Below are positions 1-9,255 of a stretch of 64,000 nt of DNA, in pieces. Both the position numbers and the translations under genes were made by a program. The notes below the pieces were generated by a model that had not been told where the DNA came from, made no database searches, and worked only from the letters and a program-made list of their open reading frames with translations. Numbering within the stretch: the first letter of the stretch is position 1; every line of letters starts with the position of its first letter. The stretch spans positions 243,348 through 307,347 of the forward strand of contig DLCN01000016.1 in the NCBI GenBank assembly GCA_002480645.1. Reading direction: 5' to 3'. Source of the stretch: Balneolaceae bacterium UBA7797 (GTDB lineage Bacteria > Bacteroidota > Rhodothermia > Balneolales > Balneolaceae).

Positions 1-1
1 C

Positions 2-766
2 GAACGCATTGCCAACTTATTAAATCAACAACGTGAAATGTACGGTGATTTTGAGGTGCCCCGAAGCAGTTCAGAGGCTGCCGGCACTGAAAAAGTTGTT
101 GAGCAAGTTCACACTGATGAACCCACAGAAGTTTCGGAAGAAAGTAGTGACTATGAGGTAACCGAATCCGTTAAAGAACTTACTGAATCTGAAAAGATTG
201 CAGCCTGCTCTACATTGGAAGAACTAAAGAGCGTTTGTGAGCAGTCTGAAGTGTTGAAAACTGACCTTCCTAATACAAATTTAGTGTTTGGAGTGGGCGA
301 CCCGGCGGCAGACCTGATGATCATTGGAGAAGCTCCCGGTGAAAATGAGGACAAACAGGGAGAACCCTTTGTTGGCGCAGCGGGACAGCTTTTAGACAAG
401 ATCTTATCTGCGATCAATTTCAAACGATCGGAGGTCTATATCGCCAATATTCTAAAACACCGCCCACCGGGAAACCGGGATCCGAAACCGGAAGAAAGAG
501 AGAGAAGTTTGCCCTATTTGCTCAAACAGATAGATATTGTAGATCCGAAGATCATTTTATGTGTTGGAAGAATCTCTGCCACTACCCTACTTGGTGAGGA
601 TCGTTCGCTTAAGTCAATGAGGCAACGGATACACAAATTCCATGACCGTGAGTTGATGGTTACCTATCATCCAGCGGCACTTTTACGTAATTCACAATGG
701 AAACGTCCTACCTGGGAAGATGTTCAGCTACTCAGAAAACGATATGATCAGCTAAGCAATTCCTGA
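2..766 (+). CDS. Uracil-DNA glycosylase, family 4/5-like, 5' partial
   Basis: This enzyme removes uracil from DNA to start base-excision repair. The reading frame stays open to the left edge of the window (the codons before the ATG at 38 read ERIANLLNQQRE), so the true start is probably outside. Numbering from that ATG, residues 1-60 are an acidic low-complexity tail. The glycosylase domain follows, with GEAPGENEDKQGEPFVGAAG around residue 98, HRPPGNRDP at 141-149, and MVTYHPAALLR near 207. Family 4 enzymes normally carry four cysteines for a 4Fe-4S cluster. Here only C67 looks equivalent, and the other positions read S70, H141 and S157, so the cluster is probably absent. dnaB follows 101 bp downstream on the same strand. 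The family is clear; the exact subfamily is less so. Confidence 0.9.
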   Translation, partial: ERIANLLNQQREMYGDFEVPRSSSEAAGTEKVVEQVHTDEPTEVSEESSDYEVTESVKELTESEKIAACSTLEELKSVCEQSEVLKTDLPNTNLVFGVGDPAADLMIIGEAPGENEDKQGEPFVGAAGQLLDKILSAINFKRSEVYIANILKHRPPGNRDPKPEERERSLPYLLKQIDIVDPKIILCVGRISATTLLGEDRSLKSMRQRIHKFHDRELMVTYHPAALLRNSQWKRPTWEDVQLLRKRYDQLSNS

Positions 767-867
767 AATGTTGATAACTTGTGGAAAGCTTGTTGAAAAG
801 AAACCGAAAATAGGTTCGTTTAAAGTGTTAGTTTTGCAATCTTCTTAAAAATCCGGACACTTTTCAC

Positions 868-2400
868 TTGGCTAAAAAGAACGCACCATACAATAAAGAA
901 AAACAGAGCAGAAACATCCTGGAACAGGAAGGCCGGGTCCCACCTCAGGCTGTTGAAGTAGAAGAAGCTGTACTCGGGGCGATGCTTATCGAACATGGAG
1001 CTGCCACCATTGCTCTTCAGATGCTAAAGCCAGAAGATTTTTATAAGCCCGCTAATAAGCATGTCTTCGAAACACTCTCCAATTTGTATGAACGGGATAA
1101 CCCCCTTGATCTGCTTACGGTAGAAAATGAATTAAGAGATAAAGGGTTGCTTGATACTGTTGGCGGTTCCACCTATTTATCTGATCTGACTCGGAGTGTA
1201 AGTTCTGCAGCCAACATTGAATATCATGCTCAGATCATAACAGAAAAGGCCATAAAGCGTAATCTGATCCTGAGTTGTACCGATGTGATCAAGGAATCCT
1301 ATGATTCCACTTCCGATGCCTATGATGTATTGGATGAAGCTGAACAACTGATTTTTGATCTGGCCAACCAAAAAAGCAGAAGTACCGCCAAACCAGTCGC
1401 AGATATTTTGAAGGATACCCTCGCCTATCTGGAAGATATGCGGGGTAAAAAATACGGAATTACCGGGGTTCCTTCCGGACTACAGGTGGATCAAATGACC
1501 GCTGGTTGGCAAAAAGGTGATCTGGTGATCATCGCAGCACGCCCTTCTATGGGTAAAACTGCGTTTGTACTTACCGCTGCACGTAATGCCGCCATGCACC
1601 CCGATGAAAACCTTCGTACTCCTGTTGCTATCTTTTCGTTGGAGATGTCGAATCAGTCACTGGTACAACGACTTTTAACCATGGAAGCCCGTGTACGGGC
1701 GGATGAAGCCCGGAAAGGTCAGTTAAATGATGACAGCTTCAAAAACCTGATCGAAGCGGCAGGTCGGTTATTCACCGCAGATCTTTTCATTGATGATACC
1801 CCCGCAATCACATTGATGGAGCTCAGAACTAAATGCCGACGCTTAAAAAGCGAGCATGACATTGGATTGATCATTATCGATTACCTGCAGTTGATGCAAG
1901 GCTCTGCAAAAGATGCCGGAAGTCGTGAGCAGGAAATTGCTTCGATCTCAAGGGGATTGAAATCTCTGGCTAAAGAACTGGATGTTCCGGTTATCGCACT
2001 TTCACAGCTTAGCCGAGCAGTTGAACAACGTGGTGGCGATAAACGACCTCAACTTAGTGATCTCCGTGAGTCAGGTTCTATTGAGCAGGATGCAGATATT
2101 GTGATCTTCCTTTACAGACCGGAATATTACGGTATTACAACTACCGCCGAGGGGCAATCGACAGCCGGTATGGCTGAGGTGATCATTGGTAAACAGCGAA
2201 ATGGTCCGGTAGGCAGCAAGATGCTTTACTTCGTGAAAGATTACGCCCGATTCGAAAATCTTACTTCTGCAGGTGGCGATGGTCCCAATGCCCTGGCAGC
2301 ACCCTCAGATGATATGATAGAGGCCAACTTTACGCCCACTGCCGACTCACCGATCATGCCCCATAATCCGGCGCCCGATGATGAAGACGCACCATTCTAA
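868..2400 (+). CDS. dnaB: Replicative DNA helicase DnaB
   Basis: Hexameric helicase that unwinds DNA at the replication fork. The protein has 510 residues. The N-terminal DnaB domain spans about 25-125, followed by a linker and the RecA-like ATPase domain from about 190. Walker A is ARPSMGKTA with K230 and T231. Walker B is LIIIDYLQLM with D338. The LSQLSRAVEQR and SGSIEQDAD motifs of the family follow. Length is normal (about 450-520). The start is a TTG at 868, which gives MAKKNAPYNK; no ATG lies upstream in a better position. The acidic C-terminus overlaps the next gene by 23 bp. No intein interrupts the ATPase domain. Confidence 0.97.
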   Translation: MAKKNAPYNKEKQSRNILEQEGRVPPQAVEVEEAVLGAMLIEHGAATIALQMLKPEDFYKPANKHVFETLSNLYERDNPLDLLTVENELRDKGLLDTVGGSTYLSDLTRSVSSAANIEYHAQIITEKAIKRNLILSCTDVIKESYDSTSDAYDVLDEAEQLIFDLANQKSRSTAKPVADILKDTLAYLEDMRGKKYGITGVPSGLQVDQMTAGWQKGDLVIIAARPSMGKTAFVLTAARNAAMHPDENLRTPVAIFSLEMSNQSLVQRLLTMEARVRADEARKGQLNDDSFKNLIEAAGRLFTADLFIDDTPAITLMELRTKCRRLKSEHDIGLIIIDYLQLMQGSAKDAGSREQEIASISRGLKSLAKELDVPVIALSQLSRAVEQRGGDKRPQLSDLRESGSIEQDADIVIFLYRPEYYGITTTAEGQSTAGMAEVIIGKQRNGPVGSKMLYFVKDYARFENLTSAGGDGPNALAAPSDDMIEANFTPTADSPIMPHNPAPDDEDAPF

Positions 2401-3676
2401 GATCTTAACCACTCTTGTACTCCTAATCGCTCTGAGCACCTTCAACAGAGCCTTTAGCCAAAGTTTACCCTATGCGCGCGAAGTTGTTAAAGCGTTAACA
2501 TCCAAAGAATTTTATGGACGGGGGTATATCAACAAAGGAGATAGTATAGCGGCTGATTATATCAAAGAACACCTCAGGAGTTTTGGGGCTAAACCTGTAG
2601 GTGATTCTTATTATCAGCCGTTTACCATGAGTGTGAATACCTTCCCGGAACCGATTCTACTCAAAATAGATGATCAGGATAAACAGGCTGGAATTGACTA
2701 TTTGGTGCACCCTGCTTCCTCATCGATCAGTGGAACCTTCGGTATTACCCGAATCACATTGCAGGATGTTATTCAGCAACAGCAGGCTATAGAAAAGATC
2801 CGCAATTCGGCCGGCACCTTTATTGTGCTGGATGCCATTGAAAAGGATGATCTGAATGAATATTTAGCCACCAGACTGGAAAAACTGGAAAAATACCTTT
2901 TGTTCAACCCGGGAATTCCGGCAGTGGGCACTATCATACTACAAGCAGATAAATTAACCTGGTTTGGCTCACAGGAACAATTATCAAAAACAGTATTAAT
3001 GATGAGTGCATCTTCCTTTCCTGAAGAAGCGCAAGAGATACAGATCGAGATCAATGCCGAATTACTTCAGGATTATCAGTCTCAAAATGTGATCGCATCC
3101 ATAGATGGGGTAAATAACGATTCATCTGTTGTAGTTATAGCTCATTACGATCATTTTGGTAAAATGGGTGATGCTCTGTTCCCCGGAGCAAATGATAATG
3201 CCAGCGGAACAGCCATGCTTTTATCATTGGCCCGGTACTACTCGAAAAATACTCCACCCTATAAAATGATCTTCATTGCATTTGGTGGTGAGGAGATCGG
3301 TTTACTCGGATCCGATCATTTTACTGAGCACCCTACTTTCGATCTGGACAGTATTAAGTTTTTACTGAATTTTGATCTCGCCGGAACCGGGGATGAAGGA
3401 ATTCAGGTAGTAAATGGATCTGTGTATAGATCCAGATTTGATTCCCTTGTGGCCCTTAATGACAAATTCGACTTGTTACCGGAAATTAGAATTCGTGGGA
3501 AAGCATGTAACAGTGACCACTGTATGTTTGATCATAAAGATGTACCCGGATTTTATATGTATACTTTAGGAGGAATAAAAGCCTATCACGATGTATATGA
3601 CCGATTTGAAACACTCCCATTTACCGAATTTGAGGATTATTTCAAGCTCATCACTCTATTTATAGATTCTCTCTGA
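2378..3676 (+). CDS. Secreted M28 family zinc peptidase
   Basis: A predicted exported aminopeptidase-type metalloprotease. Residues 1-28 form a signal peptide ending in FSQ. The catalytic M28 domain is at about 240-430, with the two-zinc ligand set visible: H256 in AHYDH, D273 in GANDNASG, E305/E306 in GGEEIG, D333 in NFDLAG and H381 in SDHCMF. The region 30-235 resembles the PA-like insert often found before this domain. It overlaps the end of dnaB by 23 bp, so it is probably co-transcribed; a second ATG three bases on (2381) is an equally good start. The substrate cannot be read from the sequence. Confidence 0.85.
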   Translation: MMKTHHSKILTTLVLLIALSTFNRAFSQSLPYAREVVKALTSKEFYGRGYINKGDSIAADYIKEHLRSFGAKPVGDSYYQPFTMSVNTFPEPILLKIDDQDKQAGIDYLVHPASSSISGTFGITRITLQDVIQQQQAIEKIRNSAGTFIVLDAIEKDDLNEYLATRLEKLEKYLLFNPGIPAVGTIILQADKLTWFGSQEQLSKTVLMMSASSFPEEAQEIQIEINAELLQDYQSQNVIASIDGVNNDSSVVVIAHYDHFGKMGDALFPGANDNASGTAMLLSLARYYSKNTPPYKMIFIAFGGEEIGLLGSDHFTEHPTFDLDSIKFLLNFDLAGTGDEGIQVVNGSVYRSRFDSLVALNDKFDLLPEIRIRGKACNSDHCMFDHKDVPGFYMYTLGGIKAYHDVYDRFETLPFTEFEDYFKLITLFIDSL

Positions 3677-3806
3677 CAAACCTAAGTTTAGTAGCATTTA
3701 CTAACGATCGGGTATTAATTCAAAGCAGGAATATTTTCTACTTTATTAATTCATTTTGATTCCCAACATTGGGATTCAGTGCTTTCCCTAACCTAACCAC
3801 TTTTTT

Positions 3807-4358
3807 ATGAAGCGTAGAGATGCCCTTAAAACTATGGGAATGGCTACTTCTCATGCCTTATTTCCTTCCATCCTCACCGGATTTATGACCGGTTGTTCAT
3901 CATCAGAGAAGAACGAGTATTCCCCATTATTTTTTTCTGAAGATGAATTAGAACAATTAAAAGTGATGGTTGACCTTGTTCTCCCGGAAACCAGATCAAA
4001 ATCAGCCTCACAGGTGAATTGTCATTTATTCGTAGATGAGGTATTCGCAAAATGCCTGACCGGTGATCAACAGGAAGTGATCAAAAAAGAGTTTAATGCA
4101 TTTCTGGAAGAATTTAAGAGACACGACAACAAATTGGCTTTATTAAGTGAAGTAGATCAGAAAGCCTATACCGGAAATACCGAATTCAGATGGTTCATTC
4201 CAATAAAACAGTATACGCTGATCGTATTCTTTACATCACAGGAAGGAGAAACCGTTGCCAGTAATTATGTATCTGTACCGGGAGATTACAATGGTAATCT
4301 GAACGCAGATAAATCAACCCTGAACTATGGCGATACCGCCCTTCGATATTATTTATGA
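3807..4358 (+). CDS. Gluconate 2-dehydrogenase subunit 3 family protein
   Basis: Small partner subunit of a GMC-type membrane-linked dehydrogenase. The N-terminus MKRRDALKTMG is a twin-arginine style signal, followed by a hydrophobic stretch and a cysteine at about residue 30 (TGCSSS). The protein may therefore be Tat-exported and lipid-anchored. The rest (FFSEDELEQLKVMVDLVLPE onward) matches the subunit 3 family in sequence style and in length (183 residues). It overlaps the GMC oxidoreductase by 4 bp (ATGA), the usual pairing. In this family the small subunit carries the Tat signal for the FAD subunit, which has none here. The substrate is unknown; gluconate is only the family name. Confidence 0.85.
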   Translation: MKRRDALKTMGMATSHALFPSILTGFMTGCSSSEKNEYSPLFFSEDELEQLKVMVDLVLPETRSKSASQVNCHLFVDEVFAKCLTGDQQEVIKKEFNAFLEEFKRHDNKLALLSEVDQKAYTGNTEFRWFIPIKQYTLIVFFTSQEGETVASNYVSVPGDYNGNLNADKSTLNYGDTALRYYL

Positions 4359-6067
4359 TCATGTATACATTCAATATTACAGGTAAAGGAAGCAAGGAAC
4401 ACAGCTACGATGCTATTGTGGTTGGTGCTGGAATGTCGGGCGGTATTGCTGCAAAAGAACTCACGGAGAAAGGATTAAAGGTATTGGTCTTAGAACGGGG
4501 TCGTGAAGTTAAGCACGTTACTGATTACCCCACCGAAGGATTGGATCCCTGGGAAACACCACTTCGGAATCAGACCACTCAGGAAGACCGTGAATTGGCT
4601 CCTATTCAAAGTACATTGTACTTATACGGTCAAAATATGAAGCATTTTCTGGTGAAAGATGTGGACCATCCATATGCTCAGGAAAAACCATTTATGTGGT
4701 ATCGTGGATATCAGACCGGAGGTCGTTCATTACTTTGGTCTAAACACACCTTCCGATACAGCGATTTTGATTTTGAGGCCAATGCTACAGATGGTGTTGG
4801 TATAGACTGGCCGATCCGATATAAGGATATCGCCCCGTGGTATGATCATATTGAAAAATATATCGGAGTTTCGGGCCGGCGGGATGGAATACCTCAACTA
4901 CCCGATGGACAATTCCTCCCACCATGGGAAATGAATGCCTTTGAGAAATATCTCACTGAAAAAATTGTTTCTAAATATCCTGAAAGACAAATGATCACCA
5001 GCAGAATGGCGATCCTCACACAACCTCATAACGGTCGTGGTAAATGTCAGAACAGGAATTTATGTCACCGGGGATGTATGTTCGGAGCCTATTTTTCGAG
5101 TAATGCAGTTTCATTGCCTGATGCCGCCAAAACCGGTAACCTCACCCTTCGGCCCTTTTCCATCGTTGAGCGGGTTTTATATGATGCTGAAACGAACAGA
5201 GTTAAAGGGGTTAATGTGATCGATCAGAATACGGGTGAACAGTACGAGTTTTACGCTGATATTGTGTTTCTGAATGCTTCTACTCTGGGTACAACCCAGA
5301 TATTACTTCAATCTAAAACAAAAGAATTCCCGGATGGTCTGGCAAATTCCAGTGGTGTATTAGGCCATTACCTGATGGATCATCATGCCGGTGTAGGAGC
5401 TAGTGGTTCTTATGATGGTTTGATGGATACATTTTATTACGGCCAAAAACCTGCCAGTGTTTACATCCCCCGATTCAGAAATCTGAAAAGAAATGATCAG
5501 GATTATTTACGGGGTTTCACCTTTGAGAATTACACAAGCAGACAATCGTGGACAAGAGGTTTCTATCTAGCCGGATTAGGAGCTGAATGGAAAGAAAGTT
5601 TGACTCATCCGGGAGTTTGGACGGCTTATTTCGAAGCTTATGGAGAAACACTGCCGGATGCTAAAAACAAGGTGAGTTTACACCCTTCTAAAGTTGATAA
5701 ATGGGGATTACCATTACTCAATATCGATATGGAGTATGGAGAAAATGCCAGGAAAATGCGCAAAGACATGCAGCAAACAGCCGTGGAAATGCTGGAAGCC
5801 GCTAATCTCGATAATGTACGTGGGTTCGATTACTCTCCACCACCCGGCTCTGTAATACACGAAATGGGAACCGCCAGAATGGGAAAAGATCCAAAAACCT
5901 CTGTGCTTAACAAATGGAATCAATCGCACGATATTCCAAATCTGTTCATTACAGATGGTTCATGTATGACTTCCTCCCCGCCACAAAATCCATCGTTAAC
6001 CTATATGGCACTTACGGCCAGAGCATGTGATTTTGCAGTGAAAGAACTGAAACGAGGAAATATCTAG
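4355..6067 (+). CDS. GMC family FAD-dependent oxidoreductase
   Basis: Large FAD-binding subunit of a sugar or alcohol dehydrogenase acting with the subunit encoded just upstream. It has 570 residues. The dinucleotide-binding motif VVGAGMSGG is at 22-30, followed by the ADP-contacting acid in LVLERG. The C-terminal GMC_oxred_C region holds the catalytic His/Asn pair, H502 in HEMGTARMG and N545 in PPQNPSLTYM. It has no signal peptide, so export would rely on co-translocation with the Tat-bearing partner. The two genes overlap by 4 bp, showing translational coupling. The sequence fits the gluconate/glucose-fructose oxidoreductase side of the GMC family, but the substrate is not determinable. Confidence 0.9.
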   Translation: MIMYTFNITGKGSKEHSYDAIVVGAGMSGGIAAKELTEKGLKVLVLERGREVKHVTDYPTEGLDPWETPLRNQTTQEDRELAPIQSTLYLYGQNMKHFLVKDVDHPYAQEKPFMWYRGYQTGGRSLLWSKHTFRYSDFDFEANATDGVGIDWPIRYKDIAPWYDHIEKYIGVSGRRDGIPQLPDGQFLPPWEMNAFEKYLTEKIVSKYPERQMITSRMAILTQPHNGRGKCQNRNLCHRGCMFGAYFSSNAVSLPDAAKTGNLTLRPFSIVERVLYDAETNRVKGVNVIDQNTGEQYEFYADIVFLNASTLGTTQILLQSKTKEFPDGLANSSGVLGHYLMDHHAGVGASGSYDGLMDTFYYGQKPASVYIPRFRNLKRNDQDYLRGFTFENYTSRQSWTRGFYLAGLGAEWKESLTHPGVWTAYFEAYGETLPDAKNKVSLHPSKVDKWGLPLLNIDMEYGENARKMRKDMQQTAVEMLEAANLDNVRGFDYSPPPGSVIHEMGTARMGKDPKTSVLNKWNQSHDIPNLFITDGSCMTSSPPQNPSLTYMALTARACDFAVKELKRGNI

Positions 6068-6126
6068 AGGAGTATACGATCGTTAACTGTTACCAAAGGA
6101 ATCTCTATTTATGTATGAAACAGTAA

Positions 6127-7254
6127 TTATTGCTTCTTTTTATAAGATTCTACCATTTCCTCGAACAGTCGATCGAATTTTAGGTATTGGCGACTCCAAT
6201 CCAGCTGTTTATTGATGTTTTGTAAGGTCGCTTTGGGAAGAGGTTTATTTTTGCCTTGAAGCAGGTCTCGAAGAAAATAGAAAAGTTCATCTTCATCTTC
6301 GTACAAAACCGGAGCATGTAACAGCGGATTGTGAAGCGAATCCGGGATCAATTCGGGATAATGAAGCCTTTTTGGTACAAACGGATGGCATCCACAATAG
6401 ATCGCTTCCATGATGGATACACAGAAAAATTCATACGTAGCAGTAGAAACCACGATATCACCGGAATGCAATAATTTACTATAAGCTTCTTTGTCATCTA
6501 CAAAACCAAAATGCTTGATCTGACCACCAAACCGTTGCCAGGCTTTATTGAATTCCTCTGGTTTTTCGTGCTTACTATCCCCCGCCAATATCAGATCAAA
6601 TTTCAGATCAATATCATTCAGTCGATTTAGTACCCGAAAGAACATCGCCGGATTCCGATCGAATTGCCAACGCTGATTCCATACGATGACCGGTCGCTCA
6701 TTTTCGTTTCTGGTATCAGGATGCTGATCAAAGTATTTAAGGTCCAAACCCGGATGCAAAACCACACTTTTTTCTCTGATCTGATCTACTGTATTGTAAT
6801 GCTTATCTCCCGGGTAATTTTCCAGAAATGTGGGTAAAGCTTCCATCAGATCATCAAGTTGAAATTGAGATGGAAACAACAACTTATCTGCCACCAGCAT
6901 ACTCAGATAATTGATATAGCAGTAGGTCATATCACGGGTTTCCCCTTCCGGAATCGGTCGGGTAAACTGATTATCATGCATATACATGATCTTGGGAGTG
7001 TAAGCGAATCTTGGATTATTCAACGCGAGAAAAGCAGGCAGATTCATCATACTGCTGGTAAATAGCAGATCAATGTCTTCTTTTACCTGTGAGGTCATTT
7101 GGGCCAGTGTCACCGATTCCCCGTGCATCCGCCATTTCCATCCCTTATAATTTAGTTTTATGGGGATGATATTATGACCGGAATGTCGGGCTATACCCTT
7201 TAAAAAAGCTTTATGAGAACCACTGTAATACGGTTCGATCGCGAGAATATTCAT
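6127..7254 (-). CDS. tRNA-queuosine alpha-mannosyltransferase homologue (DUF3524)
   Basis: A GT-B glycosyltransferase. The N-terminus (MNILAIEPYYSGSHKAFLKG, then KGWKWRMHG) is characteristic of the DUF3524 domain of GTDC1/QTMAN. In animals that enzyme transfers mannose from GDP-mannose to queuosine in tRNA-Asp. The C-terminal half (about 190-360) is a glycosyltransferase group 1 domain, with the YEFFCVSIMEAIYCG segment holding the EX7E-type nucleotide-sugar site. Length is 375 residues, normal for bacterial members. A queG gene at 31.1 kb shows that queuosine is made in this organism. It is the last gene of the minus-strand run after mutL, 110 bp downstream of it. That the bacterial homologue uses the same substrate is inference. 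Confidence 0.8.
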   Translation of the reverse strand: MNILAIEPYYSGSHKAFLKGIARHSGHNIIPIKLNYKGWKWRMHGESVTLAQMTSQVKEDIDLLFTSSMMNLPAFLALNNPRFAYTPKIMYMHDNQFTRPIPEGETRDMTYCYINYLSMLVADKLLFPSQFQLDDLMEALPTFLENYPGDKHYNTVDQIREKSVVLHPGLDLKYFDQHPDTRNENERPVIVWNQRWQFDRNPAMFFRVLNRLNDIDLKFDLILAGDSKHEKPEEFNKAWQRFGGQIKHFGFVDDKEAYSKLLHSGDIVVSTATYEFFCVSIMEAIYCGCHPFVPKRLHYPELIPDSLHNPLLHAPVLYEDEDELFYFLRDLLQGKNKPLPKATLQNINKQLDWSRQYLKFDRLFEEMVESYKKKQ

Positions 7255-7364
7255 GCCTTAAAGTACAAAGAATGGTTCATTCTTCAATTCATGAATTTAT
7301 GATCCTGCGTATGAGTGCAGGTAATCACAACTTCATTCAATTTCAGCTAGTACGGGTACAGAAA

Positions 7365-9236
7365 TTACCTGAATCGTGCTTCAATTTCGTCCATGGATAA
7401 GTACACAATGGTAGGTTTTTTTAAGGGATCCAGATACGGTTGTTCACAAGCAAAGAGTTGGTCTACGAGTGCTTCCATTTCGTTATCAGAAAGTTTCTTA
7501 CCTCTGGGTATGGCCGCTTTACCGGCAAAAGCGATCGCCAGTTTTTCCCGTGCTTCCAGATTGATCTTTTGGCCCAGATCCTGATATTGATGCAGCATCG
7601 AGATCAGTACTTCCTGTTCGTTTCCGATTTCGATATCAGCCGGCACTCCATTGATCATCGCAGTATTACCACTCAGTAACTGAACTGAAAAGCCCATCCG
7701 CTGAATAATTGGGTGGAGTTCTTTCAGAAGCGTATAATCAGAGGCAGACATTTCCAATGTTTGAGCAAAAAGTAGCTGCTGAGTACTGGGTAAAGCCTCT
7801 TCTGTGGCATTAATGGCTTTCTCAAAAATGATGCGTTTATGAGCCAGATGCTGATCGATCATACACAACCCGGTTCTGGTTTGTGTAACCACATAACAAT
7901 CATGTAGTTGCCAGAATGGATTTTCAGTTTTAGTTATTTTAGCGTCTTCATCTAGACCGTGGGTTGATTCTTCCTCATCCGAATCATGCTGAGCAGATTC
8001 GGGTGAGTACAGCATTCTTCCTAATTCATCCCCTCCTTTTTTAGCCCCCGAACTATTGATCCGGGATGGCAAATGAAAGCCACCCTGAGATCCCGATCCG
8101 GCCCCACGTTGAAATGATCGTGAAGCGGGTACTTTAAAACTAAATCCGGAGTCAAATCCTTTCGAAGCAGGCTCATCGCTCAGATAGGGATCATTATCCT
8201 GAGGAATCCCCGGTACTTTAAAATGATTATTTAATGCGCGGTTAACCACCGATCGGGCCAATTGAATTACACTTCGCTCATCTTCAAATTTTACTTCCAT
8301 TTTTGATGGATGCACATTCACATCCACTTTAGCAGGATCAATTTCCAGGAACAAGGCATAAAACGGATATTCATTATTCCGGGTCCATGCATCGTATAAG
8401 CTCAATAATACATGCGTCAGATATCTGTGTTGAAATGGCCGGCCGTTAACGAACAGGAATTGTTCTCCCCTGCTCTTCTTTGCCAGTTTAGGATCAGAAG
8501 CAAATCCACGGATCTTCAAATAACTGGTTTCTTCTTCAAACTCGATCAGACTCGCTTTATAGGGACTTCCAAAGATCTGTGTTATCCTATCACTTAACGA
8601 TTGAGGCGGAAGATTGTAGATAGTTTCGGCATCAGCAATAACCTGAAAACCAATATCGGTATAAGCTAAAGCCGCATACTGTACCGTTCTTAAAATATGG
8701 CGAAGTTCAGTCACATCCGTCTTCAGGAACTGTCGTCGGGCCGGTACATTATAGAAAAGGTTACGCACACTGATGTTCGTCCCATTATCAGTGGCAGTTG
8801 GTTTCACTTCGCTTTCATTCTGAAGACCACTCCCGTTGGGAGCAAATTCCCATCCATTATCATCTTCCGCTCTTTTCGAACGAACTAAAACCTGAGCAAC
8901 TGAAGCTATTGAAGCCATGGCTTCGCCTCTGAAACCCATCGTTCTTACCCGGAACAGATCATCGATAGAATTTATTTTAGAAGTAGCATGCCGTTCAAAA
9001 CAAAGAGGCAGATCCTCGCTACTCATCCCGCATCCGTTATCGATCACCTGTATCAGAGTACGGCCGGCATTTTCAATGATAATTTTGATCTGATCTGCAC
9101 CGGCATCGATAGCATTATCGAGCAGTTCTTTAACGACAGATGCAGGGCGTTGAATTACCTCACCGGCTGCGATCTTATTACTAATTTCTGGGGGAAGCTG
9201 GTGTATTACCGAATTACGGATCTTTGTATCGCTCAA
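7365..9236 (-). CDS. mutL: DNA mismatch repair protein MutL
   Basis: ATPase that links mismatch recognition by MutS to strand removal. It has 623 residues. The GHKL ATPase domain comes first, with ELLDNAIDAGA, DNGCGM and TMGFRGEA. The transducer domain to about 330 includes DVNVHPSKMEVKF. A low-complexity linker spans about 340-440, and the dimerisation domain follows. The C-terminal endonuclease motif of non-enteric MutL, DQHA(X)2E(X)4E, reads DQHLAHKRIIFE at 461-472, so the first glutamate is lysine. The CPHGRP motif reads LDPLKKP near 602. The nuclease may thus be inactive or altered. It starts 19 bp after the small upstream gene, probably in one transcript. Confidence 0.95.
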   Translation of the reverse strand: MSDTKIRNSVIHQLPPEISNKIAAGEVIQRPASVVKELLDNAIDAGADQIKIIIENAGRTLIQVIDNGCGMSSEDLPLCFERHATSKINSIDDLFRVRTMGFRGEAMASIASVAQVLVRSKRAEDDNGWEFAPNGSGLQNESEVKPTATDNGTNISVRNLFYNVPARRQFLKTDVTELRHILRTVQYAALAYTDIGFQVIADAETIYNLPPQSLSDRITQIFGSPYKASLIEFEEETSYLKIRGFASDPKLAKKSRGEQFLFVNGRPFQHRYLTHVLLSLYDAWTRNNEYPFYALFLEIDPAKVDVNVHPSKMEVKFEDERSVIQLARSVVNRALNNHFKVPGIPQDNDPYLSDEPASKGFDSGFSFKVPASRSFQRGAGSGSQGGFHLPSRINSSGAKKGGDELGRMLYSPESAQHDSDEEESTHGLDEDAKITKTENPFWQLHDCYVVTQTRTGLCMIDQHLAHKRIIFEKAINATEEALPSTQQLLFAQTLEMSASDYTLLKELHPIIQRMGFSVQLLSGNTAMINGVPADIEIGNEQEVLISMLHQYQDLGQKINLEAREKLAIAFAGKAAIPRGKKLSDNEMEALVDQLFACEQPYLDPLKKPTIVYLSMDEIEARFR

Positions 9237-9255
9237 CAGTTTTTGGGACGCGCTT

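Noticed and set aside
829..836. TAGTTTTG, a match to the Bacteroidota -7 promoter element before dnaB, and a similar TAAATTTG at 57356-57363 before the arginine decarboxylase gene
   Set aside because: Neither has a TTG or TTTG at the expected upstream distance, and an eight-base degenerate motif is common by chance in AT-rich spacers.
3761..3774. TCCCAA-CA-TTGGGA inverted repeat before the gluconate-dehydrogenase subunit gene
   Set aside because: A single copy of six base pairs with no regulator nearby; too short to claim as an operator.
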